A stretch of DNA of 38,233 nt from Gamarada debralockiae (lineage: Eukaryota > Ascomycota > Leotiomycetes > Helotiales > Hyphodiscaceae). Under the pieces are notes generated by a model. It saw nothing but the letters and a program-made list of their open reading frames with translations, searched no databases and was not told where the DNA came from. The stretch covers positions 1 through 38,233 of the forward strand of contig NXFV01000965.1 of the NCBI GenBank assembly GCA_002803225.1, in the 5' to 3' direction. The translations under genes were made by a program, and so were the position numbers. This document shows positions 10,831 to 21,159 of the stretch, piece after piece (position 1 is the first letter of the stretch; every line of letters begins with the position of its first letter).

Positions 10831-11883
10831 CTATACATCCGAGTGGCCTCGGATTATGGAAGACGTCAAGGGCACATCCGAGCCCTCAGATTCCTGTTTG
10901 CGAACGGTGTAGACCCTGAACAAAGCCGCCACTTTTCCGCCCTTCAGCAGTGAGCCAACCTCACTCGGATGCCAGAAATGGAAGATCAGCATAACGATCA
11001 ACATCAGCCCTGCATCCAAAACATAGACATATATTTCATGGGTCATCAATTCCCCAGTGGGACCTTGAATGTATTCGATAACGCGGTAGATGCAACGAGT
11101 GAGGATGATGCCACCGGCGACAAGAAGTGTAGTCAAGTGTTTCTTCCATGGCATCTGCTTGGAGCGAACTGTTGGTACTTTGCGAAGACGAACCCAGAAG
11201 GTGACGAGGTTGATGAGGAAAAAGCCGAAAAAGATGATTTGTATCCAGAGACCGACTTCCATGACCACCTTCCCAATGTCTGCACTGCTCTCATCTTGCT
11301 TTGCCAGGAGGCCTCCAGCTGAAAGTTCCGGATGTTAGCAGCCCGACCAAGTGTTTGAAATCAGAGAGGGATCCTACCTCCAGCTTGGACTAGGAAGGAC
11401 ACAACATCTCCAAAAACGAAAAGTTTTGTCAACCACTTCTTCTTCACCAATGAAAGCGATTCTCCATCCACAAGTAATATTATCCGGCCAAACTCCATGT
11501 ATACGATGCTGCAAAAAGGGTTGGTGCGAGGAGGATGCCCATGGATTGAAGAAGGAATGGGATGAACGACCACTGTCCTGGCTCTTCGCGGGCGTTGATA
11601 GCTCGAGCTAAAAATCCCATACACTCGACTAAGACAGCAAAGTGACATCAGCGGAGAGCAAAATAGAAAGCGAAAGCAGCGAACGCATGCCGAAATTCAG
11701 GGTCTGTGTCAAGCCGTGGATGGTCAACTTACAAACGCCTCCGATAACGAAAGATGTGAAGTACCAAGTCCTAGTGCGGATCACCTGGTAGAGATGAAAG
11801 ATTGTCGTGATGAGGAAAAAGATAAGGAATACCACCGCAGCAGCAAGTGACGGATCATAATGGTAGTACTGCTTTGCTGCCAT
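10831..11883 (-). pseudogene. RTA1-like multi-pass membrane protein with a single-base frameshift
   Basis: Three exons: 11883-11733, 11628-11378 and 11318-10831, with introns of 104 and 59 nt ending CTTAG and TTCAG. The protein reads as RTA1 (lipid-translocating exporter / 7-TM stress-response family): YHYDPSLAAAVVFLIFF, ARAINAREEPGQW, MEFGRIILLVDGESL, then WIQIIFFGFFLINLV and the closing GGIILTRCIYRVIEY and DAGLMLIVMLIFHFWHPSE. The exon-2 frame breaks at about 11503-11508 between LAPTLFAAS and YMEFGRII. One base is missing there, and without it the frame stops within a few codons. Every other part is well conserved, so the break is either very recent or a sequence error. Family members are linked to resistance to toxic lipids and sterol stress. 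Confidence 0.75.
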
Positions 11884-12453
11884 GTCGTTTTGTATTTTGT
11901 GATTTCAGAAGTATCTGCGAAGAATGTTTAAGATGAAGGGAAGTACTTGTGACGAAGCTGTTGATTTTCTGAAGTTCCTGAAAGGCTTTATATATACTGT
12001 ATGAGCTCTTGACGGATGGTTAGACAAGTTAAAAATTGCTTCGCCTTACAACACCTGTACAACTGGACCTTCTTGGTCGGAAGTGTACATCGTATTGTCT
12101 GTTCTCCGATTGGCCAGAATTGAAGTGGGTCTGTATCATACACCTTGCCTTCTGGTATGATGCATCGCGAACTCTGATTGGCCTTGGCAGCGGCTGAGCA
12201 GAGAACTTCAAATGAACATACGGAGGACGCCACCAAAAGTCATGCGAATACAGGAGGTTAGACGTGTTTTTAGCGCCTTCAGGGGCAAGGGGCCCCTGTA
12301 GCTCCACTATTTATTCTGTCAAAGCTCCACTATAAGGCCCTGAAAGTTAGGCTAGTGCGCTAATTAGTTAGTTTTACTTATTTCAAGGTAGAACAGAGCC
12401 AAAAAACGCAGTTTTTCTTCCAATCTAGTGAACTCTACGCTTCTCTTGACCCT
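11884..12453. other. Intergenic DNA between the RTA1 gene and the transposase relic
   Basis: The part next to 11883 is the likely RTA1 promoter. From about 12295 the sequence repeats AGCTCCACTAT twice (about 12300 and 12324), followed by a stretch that may be the outer end of the Tc1/mariner-type element. The matching inverted end was not found beyond 13435. Confidence 0.35.
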
Positions 12454-13435
12454 TCAACCTTCCTTATACTCGTTCCCCCCTTCTAATCGACACACTTGCT
12501 GCACATGTTTTATAACCCTCTGAATCCAAGCTTGAATCTTCTCCTGAGGCATCTCGTTCTAACAATTAATCTAGTCCCTCTTGAGCTGCGCAGCTGACGT
12601 AGCACATCCCTTCCTAGTGCCCCTTTATCTAGAACCAACAAGGCTCAATTGCATTCAAATCTAGTGAATTAGGGGGCCAGCCAAGTAACTTATTAATATC
12701 AAAAGCCTTGTAAACCTCAGGATGGTACTTTGATGCATGTGGAGCTGCGTTATCCTCCATGACAATGGTCTTAGGGCGATCCACCTTACACTCTTGGGCA
12801 AAAGGAAGAAATTTTGCCTTTAGAATGACCTGTTCATAGTAGTACTAGTCGATCCCACCCTTTCCGTCTTTGCGTACGTAGAGGCCAGTTGTTTCTGTAT
12901 ACTGGAATTTGGGTTCTAGACCTCCAAGGTTGCGCAAGGCTAATCTTCTCGTCCTATTAGTCACTTCCCAAAGTGCCTTGTGCTTATCATATAATGCAAT
13001 ATTCCGCTCTTCCAAATCAACCTTAGCAGCTGCCTTCTCTGCCTTTGTCTCTGGCTCCCAAATATGAAACGGGCCCTTATCATAAGAAAAAGAGCTCCAC
13101 CACATGAACTCCTGAAAGCCTTTCCATTGACGGGTAATTACATGCAAATGAAATACTTCATCCTTCTTCCCCCATATTCTCTTGCCTCGAACAAAGCTTA
13201 GTTGAACACTAGTCTCGTCCAAATGACATCTTTCCACTCCTCTATTATCCAATCTCCATAAGCAATTAGAATTGAGATAAGTCTTAAAAGATAAGCATTC
13301 ACTTATATGCCATACAAAAATCATACCTTCGTTTCTTGTCTTCTTTAGGAAGTCCTGGCTTGATAGTTCTCTTATAAAACTATAGCCATTCTCAGTAAGA
13401 ACTCGCCAAACAGAGGATCTTCGTAGCGCCTACCA
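12454..13435 (-). pseudogene. Tc1/mariner-type DDE transposase relic
   Basis: Read on the minus strand, the DDE core is visible in order: HLDETSVQLSF (first Asp), MEDNAAPHA (second Asp) and PNSLDLNAIEPCW (third acidic residue). Family blocks MWWSSFSYDKGPFHIWEPET and YVRKDGKGGID lie between them, and the typical C-terminal EGGNEYKEG ends at a TGA at 12454-12456. Lesions include a TAG at 12845-12847 where Trp is expected, TAGs shortly after EPCWF, a TAG near 13430, and a frame change near 12560-12580. The DNA-binding N-terminus is largely missing beyond 13435. Stops at Trp codons are what C:G-to-T:A decay would give. The element is dead. Confidence 0.85.
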
Positions 13436-15232
13436 AATGATCACCTCTTGATAATACCTTCAAGTCTGTTCGGATTTTCGTTATATGACCGTATGACAAA
13501 TGAATATGATTCTATGGCATGCCTCGTTGAGGACTTTTTATTCGACCTTTATGCTCTACTTGAGATCGCAGATTTATCAAACGTGAGCTCAACCTTCATT
13601 GCCTCATTCATTCGCAAACTGAAGAGACCTAGGATATGCCTACACCTCTACGTCTACCCCTCGGTTTGACAATGGGTTGGCGTTGGCGTTGCTGTTCTTG
13701 TGACAATTCGCAAACTGTTGATTTGGACGACGACACCTGCAAGCTCCCCAAGTGCCTTCATGTGTGATGCTCTGATTGCGAAACCCAGTTGATCAACTAC
13801 ACGTCGACCACACCTCGTATCGATTGCGCCTCCTATCAATGCGTCACACGAATCAAAAATTATTCCAACATCTTAAAAGGTATGTACAGGTCCCGATTAA
13901 ATATGCAGTAGATCCTCTCTAATGTTCCTAGGATTCACTAGGGCTGCAATCTAGCTATCAGCGGTAATTATGCCAACTTACAGCATCAGACACTTAGCTA
14001 ATCAATCCCTCACAGAAGAGGCTGAGCTGGAGGATGCAGTTTCCGCTATATATTTTTGTCGATTAAGGGCACAAACTAGGCAGTCAGGAATTAAGCAATT
14101 ATCATATCCTTACTCTCAATTTGTCTCTGATTTTGTGCTAGGGAGTATAAATATTTTATATGCCATCCTAATCAGATTAATTCCCCTTTAGAATTATTAT
14201 CATTATATTCTATCCCTCAAGATTCTATCTAAGCCTTTTCTGCCTTAACCTTACATTGTACTGAATCCTCTAGCCCACAGTAAAGTTGGATTACAAGCTT
14301 ATTCAAGCGGTCAAAGCTATGATCGAGGTAATTTACTAGGTATAGTTGTTAATAAGCATTGTAATATATTTCACGAACCTCTAGAGATTCTTAAAGCCTC
14401 CCTTATAGTAGAACTAAATCTCTTGACACATCTAACTAAGCTCTTTCGTAACCTCTTCAACCTTAACAAACAGGTCTAAAGAATAAGTCTGCTTTACCAG
14501 CTGAACACGCTGCGGAGAAAATTCTAGTCCTAATGTGAATCCATTGTGAAGGCAAATGAGGTAATCAAGTCTGTTGACCTCTGGTGACTTGGCACGTGAT
14601 TGGTTGAAAGGGACAACCAGACTTGGTGCAGAGGGATCTTATGGAGCTGATAGCTGGGATATGCCTCATCATTCAAACGCTCGTGAGTGAAAAATCCGGA
14701 TGACGAACATGAAGGAGTATTATACCCTGTCATCGAAGGTGGCGAGAGAATAATTTCTGATCTACAAACCTCGAGATGTAGATAACCCATCCAGAAGTGA
14801 TGGAGTTCACTCACTGGACTAATAGTGATATATTAGATATTGAACGCTTGACGATTCAGCTCTGAGTCACACACAGAGGTTCAGAATCGAGGGGCTGATG
14901 GCCTTTGAGAGAGGCCGAGGGGCATCTTGGTTGGAACAATTTGTACGGGCTTTCAATACTTGATTTGAGTATGACTTCTAAATCAATTGGAGGAACACAA
15001 ATTTAATTGACTCTACTCTGATAGCAGCCTATCCCCTGCAAGATATTAGAAAGAATAGAATGAAGGCCAGCCAAAAGAATTAGAACGAAGCCAACTGCCT
15101 CACCAATGGCTATTTACCAATCCAAGAGGCCTTCCTAAGGCTGTACTGGGCCTATTGTTCTTCTCTTCTTCCCGGAACTTAGCCTATTCTTTCTAGGGAA
15201 CTCGATCCTTCCTGTGATAAATCTAGGCCGCT
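13436..15232. other. Decayed AT-rich DNA, no gene supported
   Basis: Only short scattered frames are present (for example 13970-14191 + and 14530-14814 -), with no recognised motif. The centre (13860-14480) is AT-rich and poor in CpA/TpG contrast by eye, as in old transposon debris. No inverted ends or target duplications could be defined. Confidence 0.45.
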
Positions 15233-15685
15233 CTACAGCCGCGGACACGTTTGACTGATCTCAGTGGTTCTGGGTAGTATGCCAGGAATAGTGTTGTAGC
15301 ATCTGGGCTCAAATATGTCTGAGGGATCATGGCTGGCCCAGTGAGTTGTGTGTTGTCCCTCGTTCGTGCTTAATGAGGTAGGGCTTCTGGTGTGTGTTTC
15401 TGGTAGTTCTTTGGCCTGCACACTTTGCTGCGTAACAGTGGGGGATTCTTCAGATATCATAACATTTTCTTTGGCTAGAGAAGCCTCAGTTATCAATACT
15501 GGTGTTTTCGGGGTGGGCCAGATGACTCTAAACTTCGAGGCTGCTTGCAATGCCATAATCTGGTTGCTGAGAAGGTCTGCAATCTGACCACTCTGGATAG
15601 CCTCATAGAACACCTTTTCAGGTATCTCAATAGTGTCCTGATACCTCGCACATTCAAATGCAAGTTCTTCTTGTGATGCTCGATA

Positions 15686-16689
15686 CAGTAGAACCTCGAT
15701 ATAAGAATCCTTTATATAAGCATACCGTACTAATTGGCACATAAGAGAATAGCTGTCAGTTAAGAGCCTACTCAGATAAGTCCCTATTCTATTACGAAAA
15801 AAGCTGCAAAAACTCACATAAGATATTACCTTATTTGACATTGCCTATAATTTAGGGGGCTTCAACTTCAAGGCGCTGGAACTATAGGGTGTTTTCCCGA
15901 AATCGCACAAGACACTACTCACAGATAAGACACTATTCTAACTTCAGGAAAAACGCTAAAAATTGCATAAGATATTATCTTACGTGCCAATTACTACGGT
16001 ACCTGACCAATAAGTATCGAGCTTTAGGTCCCATTTTCTCTAGGTGAGCCAATAGAAGCATATACTTAGATAATTAGAGTCCCAATCTATGATATCGTAC
16101 CGGAATTTACCTTGATATGCTTATAATTCTACCACTACAACCACAAATATTATTAGGACAGAGGACAAAAAGCGCCGCAGAGCTCTAACTGATACTAGTC
16201 GATTAATGTTTTGAAAGCGCAATCAAACACACCCTCTGGCGCAGCAGAAAGACCTCCCAAATTAGTTCACTGCTAGTACAGGGCATCCCCTTTTCCCTTG
16301 ACGAATTCCGAACCCAGAAGACGAGACAATTATTGATAAGGACGAGGATATCTTTATATTTGTTATGAACTACTATGCTATTGCTAGGCTAGGTGAGGAG
16401 GGAAAGGATCGAGTGACGAGAAGGAGGTTAAGGAGGTATATACAGCTAAAGCTTTGAGAGCAGTGGAGACAGTGAAGATGTGGAAGCTACAGAAGAGAGA
16501 TAGCCAAGATCTTTAAGCACTTGATCATCTTACAAGAGAGATTGCACGATGTAAGATCTCTGCACTTCACCAGACAATGATTTATAGGGGTTTTAAGCCA
16601 AAATAATCAATTCATTTTATACAAGCATACCTCCCTTATAAGCATACGAAGGCAGTTCCCAATGATATGCTTATATCAAGGTTCTACTG
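15686..16689. mobile_element. Pogo-like DNA transposon remnant / MITE-like element (1,004 bp)
   Basis: The ends are inverted repeats: left CAGTAGAACCTCGATATAAG and right (as reverse complement) CAGTAGAACCTTGATATAAG, with two mismatches over 23 bases. TA dinucleotides flank it at 15684-15685 and 16690-16691, the TA target duplication of the Tc1/mariner/pogo superfamily. CAGT-type ends are pogo/Tigger-like. The interior has no intact transposase. A short acidic, basic-rich frame near 16310-16460 may be its residue. Internally, two copies of a ~60-bp direct repeat and an inner inverted repeat occur in the left third. The element sits inside an older ORF. Confidence 0.75.
15772..15990. repeat. 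Subterminal direct and inverted repeats inside the pogo-like element
   Basis: The block starting CAGATAAGTCCCTATTCTA (about 15772) recurs as CAGATAAGACACTATTCTA (about 15920). Both copies continue through an A-rich run and CATAAGATATTA(C/T)CTTA. Just outside, TAATTGGCACATAAGAGAAT (about 15731) reappears inverted near 15975-16000 as the complement of TAATTGGCACGTAAGATAAT. Such subterminal repeats often serve as transposase-binding sites. Here they could also mark a smaller element nested within the larger one. Confidence 0.55.
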
Positions 16690-16790
16690 TAGGTCGTATA
16701 GGCCCTCCAGACGCAGGGGAAGCTACGCATCCTAATGAACAGGCTGGCTAGTATAGGCCGAGGTAGACGGATTATAAAATCCAATGCTAT

Positions 16791-18315
16791 CTATTGTATT
16801 ATTTAGGCAGATGACCAAATATTCTGTGTTACTTTTGAGTAGAATTTTTTGCTAGAGGGAGAAGCAGCTTGATTTAAGTAAAAGTTATATATATTACTAA
16901 GGGCCAGCAAAGTCGAACACTCAACCTGTACAAGGCGCTGGCTACGAACCTTCGATTGCAATACTATCGGAAAGCCGATGAGAGACTAGGGCATACGATA
17001 GAGCTGTGGTTTACGCGTCGAGGCGGTTGCCAGGTCTCGTCAGCCTGTCCTCTGGCGAAGTGTGGGCGACACAAAACAAAGGACTACTATCAAACTAGGT
17101 ATTAAAACCATCCGACATACAAGTACTCGAGTAGGGACAAACCTCCGGTAGAAGGCTGGCGTAGAATCAGTGCCTATTCGTACGACAGGACACCTCTGGG
17201 GTGGGATGCAGAGTTTTCACTAGAAAGCATGGATTGCCACGCGCGCAGCGAATGTCGCTTGAAGGACCCGTCGAAGCTCTCGTTAATTGAACGAGCATCC
17301 TTTTCTCGCCGAACGGATACTATGGGTGTGTCGGATATTGAGCAGCGGGAAGCCGGCGTAGGGAAGGATTCTAGGGAGACAATACACTGTTGTAATACTC
17401 GGTCTCGAATAGCAGAGTCCCTAGAGGAACTTTACTGTAGAGGCAGACTTCTTACACAATAGTAGAGCGCTGGCGGTTTGGCGGGCTCACAAAGGAAGGA
17501 ACACGGGCTAGGGATGGTCAGGAGAACTAGCAAAGCAGGCTGTACGAAAACGGGCAGAGCAGGCGGGGAGAATGGATGCTACACTTTAGTTAGTAGAAGG
17601 GTATAGCTAGAGTAACTCCTGCGAGACGCGGACGACCTTGCGAAGAGGGGAGACGCAGTAAGGCAGCGCGAAGTGGTTCACAGCCATAGGGCAGAGTGTA
17701 TAATAGAGGCGACAAAGCTAATCAACAGCTAATAGACACCTTCTATACAGCTCGAGAGGACGGATGCGCGCGTCGGTCTGTAGGGAGACTATATAGGGCA
17801 GTAGGCATGGTGTGCTAATACAGGCTTAAGGAGCAAACTGGGCAGAGGGCGTAAGGGGAAGCTTTGCTCCTAGTGGAATCTATAAACCAGAGAAAAATAA
17901 TGAGCTTACGGGCAAAGAGTCTTGATCCTGGGGGAAAGCGCGAGGCTAAGCAAGGCTGTGTGACAGCCTTAAGGGCTGTTTAAAAGGCACTACTCTTCTG
18001 TACTTTACATTGCTGTGCCGTGACAAATGGCCTGATATAATTTGATTGGTTTCCGAACTAAACAAGCAATCAATAAAGGTGGCTTAAGGGGGCCACTCGC
18101 TGAAGGACCGCTAAGCGAAATGGCACAGTAGACATTTTCAGGGGCAGGCCAAACTGTCAGTTGCGAACTTGATCAGTCGAAAAGATCAAGTTGCAAAATA
18201 ACTCGTAGTCACCCAGAGTTCTACTTCTTCAGGACCGTGGCTTGTTTTTCGCTGTCATCACAACTTTACAGGCTTTCCTCGCCAATATTAAGCGAGGTCA
18301 AGCGGCGTTAGGGTC
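16791..18315. other. Long unassigned stretch, purine- and GC-richer than its flanks
   Basis: About 1.5 kb with no credible gene. From about 16900 to 17850 the + strand is noticeably G/A-rich and less AT-rich than the transposon debris on either side. The longest frame (17229-17462) has no recognisable motif. The part after 18000 includes the likely promoter of the HET gene. An unidentified retroelement piece is possible, but no reverse-transcriptase or integrase motif was seen. Confidence 0.4.
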
Positions 18316-20633
18316 ATGCGGGCTATTTTTAGACGCGAATCGGGGTGTCGGCGTTCACGATCCAGATTCAACGCCCGAAATCCTTCGACTCTTTCTGTAT
18401 CAAAGAATTTTCACAATCTCTCGACAAACGTCGGCTCTGGCCATCATTGCAACATGAGGACAAAAGACACGCGCAAGTGGGTTGATAAGATGGAGAAAGC
18501 TGCCAAGAACAACCAAAGAAGCTCGAAAAAGAGAATGCTGTCTGCAGCAGACAATTCTCCCAAATCCAATACGGAAGGTTCTCTAGAGAATGTTCGACCT
18601 GAAAACCTTGCACCCCCTGATTTTTCATTACCAACGCCGCCACCACCACCTCAATTGGTTAACTTGTCCGTGGTCCATGGTGCCGACGACCTTGACCAAC
18701 ATGACTCGTCGCCCACATTTCCCTACAAGCCTCTCGACAACAGCAAGCTGGAAATCCGAGTGGTCACACTTAAACCAGGCGGCCGATTCTCACCTATTGA
18801 ATGCAGCTTGCAACACGTTGCGACTAACAAAGGCTCTGCCCCCTCGTACAAAGCGCTTTCGTACACTTGGGGATCGCCTGAAATCATGAAGACTATTTTG
18901 CTGGACGGAATCCAGGTTCAAGTTCGCGAAAATCTCTGGCAGGCTTTATATCATTTGCGATTTGAAGAAAAGTCTCTGAAATTATGGGTCGACGCTATCT
19001 GCATCAATCAGGATGATATACCGGAACGAAATCAGCAAGTCTCTCGAATGGGGACCCTGTACGGTATGGCAGATGAAGTTGTGGTTTGGCTTGGCCCAGA
19101 GAGAGATGGAAGCAAGCAAGCGCTCGAGTTCATTATCAAAAATATGAGTTCTAGAGCGACAGCCCTCCCATCAGATCTCGTTTCGAACCTCAGTTCGCGA
19201 CCGGAGTTCGAGAGCATTCTCAGTTTGACGAGGCGTGAATACTGGAACCGAGCCTGGATCATCCAAGAGGTCTTTCGGGCACGCAAAGTCTACGTCCATT
19301 GCGGGTACGAAAGACTTCCGTGGACACATCTGGCAAAGTTCTTTAGATACATCGAAAAGCACGTGGAGTCAGAAGGCTCAGGACAAACTGAGGACTTGGC
19401 CGAGCTCAGACACAGTCTTGCCGCAAGGTTCACAAAATATCGAACTGCCCAAAATCTAGATCTGGAGACGCTTCTGAGGACATACAAATCCTCTCTGTGC
19501 TTGGATCCAAGAGACAAGATACATTCTTTGTTAGGCTTGGCTGGGAGACGGATAAGCGCGAGTGCGAAAAAGAAATCCAGACCCCAGTGGATAACTGTGG
19601 ACTATTCGAAGTCAGTTCAAGAGTTGTTCGAGTCCTTGGCTTTGTTGTATTATGATGAGGGAGGTATACCTAGCCACTTTATTCTTCACCCTAACGATCA
19701 TCGGGCTCTTCAAATAACTACATATGAGCATGAAACCCCCACGCTCGACGATTCGCGGCTGTATCAAGTTCAGAGGATGCAAATGCTTCAGGAAATCCTT
19801 GGCTTAGAGGACTCTTGGAAGAGACCAAACGTCAGAAGGTACGAGATTCGGAGCAGTTTTCTCTGGATATCAAGATGATCTTCTGAGACTGTCCCAGTGC
19901 AAGTCTATTTCTTTTTGAAACTCTTGAATATTTTTTCAGACTATGATGAACTTTATTGGCACGGAAACTGATGGCATCGTCATTTAGAAGTTCTTTTCAA
20001 GAATTGGTAGCTCGAGAGATTACTTGCTCGACCAGATACAATATTATAATCTCCAGGATAAGCCCAAGGTGGATCAACCGTTCTAATCAAGATGAGATCA
20101 TGGACTGGTACAGCCAATTCAAAGGAAAGGATATGCCATCGCCTATTGCAGTCAGGAAGACCCTCGAAAATTTCGATACCCAGGATATGGTCCGTTTACG
20201 GAGCTTCCGTCAGACTAGATGTGATCCTAAAGGGGTTAATACCTCCAAAGCCCGCCAAGAGTTCCCAGCTGCTCGCCTATTCACAACACACAACGGCCGC
20301 CTCGGTATTACTTCATGCGAAATTGTGCCATTTGACAGTGTCGCTTGCTTTCCGGCCTGCGATATTGCCACAGTTGTTGACGCTTATTCGGGCCTTGTAA
20401 AAGGACGAGCGTTCATTTTGAAGTCAGACAGAAGGCCAAGTCGGGGACTTGGGCTTTCGTCGGCAGAGGCTGCTGCATTTCGATTCAACGTCCCAGATGC
20501 TACAGACGATGAGATATACAAGCTTAGGAACGCTGATGTCGGCACTTTGGACGGCATAACAACTAGAGACCTCCCAGCTCGTGATATTGACCTAACTTTG
20601 ACTCTTGAGGGGTGGCAATCGTTGACGTGGTAA
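18316..20633 (+). CDS. HET-domain (heterokaryon incompatibility) protein
   Basis: The first frame (18316-19878) holds a canonical HET domain at about residues 176-320: SYKALSYTWGSP, LWVDAICINQDDIPERNQQV, ADEVVVWLGPERDG and REYWNRAWIIQEVF, followed by CLDPRDKIHSLLGLAG. An alternative ATG at 18454 would drop a basic 46-residue leader. A lysine-rich region and a proline run precede the domain. The second frame (from about 19987 to 20633) carries the expected C-terminal block, NGRLGITSCEIVPFDSVACFPACD. The two join in phase if an intron runs from GTACGA at about 19838 to TTTAG at about 19986 (149 nt, longer than others here). An internal break is the alternative. HET proteins trigger cell death after fusion of genetically different hyphae. 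Confidence 0.8.
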
Positions 20634-21159
20634 TGTACCTTGGACGATCTGCCTTGGACCTTGAGGAGCTGGCGGGAATATTTGTTCAAAGAATGCTTTC
20701 GATCCCTTTGCACTCAAACCCCCTTTTCAATGATCCCGAAACCCGGTGGGCGACTCCTCGGTCCCCATCGGATCGAGCTCGGGGAGGTTAAGAGACAAGA
20801 TTACTGATCATGCCCTGTAGGGCTGCACTAAATTTAGACCTCCTACCTGGAAATTTGTGGCAGTCGAGCGTTCATCTCCCGGCGCCAGATATTCTACGAA
20901 TGCTCTCGAACTGTTGGATACTGAACAAATTCTCGACAATGATCTGTTATTGATGTTTGGGATGTTATTTCTAACCTTCTTGAGAGACTGAAGTCATTAA
21001 TTCCGAAAGATTGAGAGAGTGCCTACAGGGCGACGCTTTGCTGTTGAGCAGACCACCGTAGTTGGTTACATCAATCACAACCCAATTCTTAACCTCCCCA
21101 TTCCCCACGCACCACATTGGCCACACCCTGGATCATACTGGCAGCACCTGTCCCCTAAA
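20634..21159. other. Intergenic stretch before the regulator pseudogene
   Basis: No coding frame of note. It lies between the HET gene stop and the next ATG at 21160 and probably holds that gene's promoter. Nothing repeat-like was seen. Confidence 0.4.

Larger units (their letters stand above)
15233..16790 (-). pseudogene. Unknown ORF split by a pogo-like insertion
   Basis: The minus-strand frame 15684-15233 begins in the middle of a protein (YRASQEELAFECARYQDT..., then a P/S/T-rich tail). Removing the 1,004-bp element at 15686-16689 and one copy of the TA duplication joins it in phase to a frame running from about 16790 to 16692, with no stop at the join. The combined product is about 180 residues: a hydrophobic/basic start, a helical middle containing EIPEKVFYEAIQSGQ, and a disordered C-terminus. 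I do not recognise the family. It may itself come from a transposon. Continuity across the join supports both the ORF and the element boundaries. Confidence 0.5.

Noticed and set aside
11988..12307. Overlapping minus-strand frames upstream of the RTA1 gene
   Set aside because: No motif or splice pattern. They sit in promoter-like DNA and look like chance frames.
15686..16689. Possible biosynthetic or defence island cargo inside the inverted repeats
   Set aside because: The interior has no intact gene; only a short degenerate frame and repeats are present.
16890..16990. Possible tRNA or primer-binding region around GGGCCAGCAAAGTCGAACAC
   Set aside because: No cloverleaf could be folded by eye, and A-box and B-box spacing does not fit.
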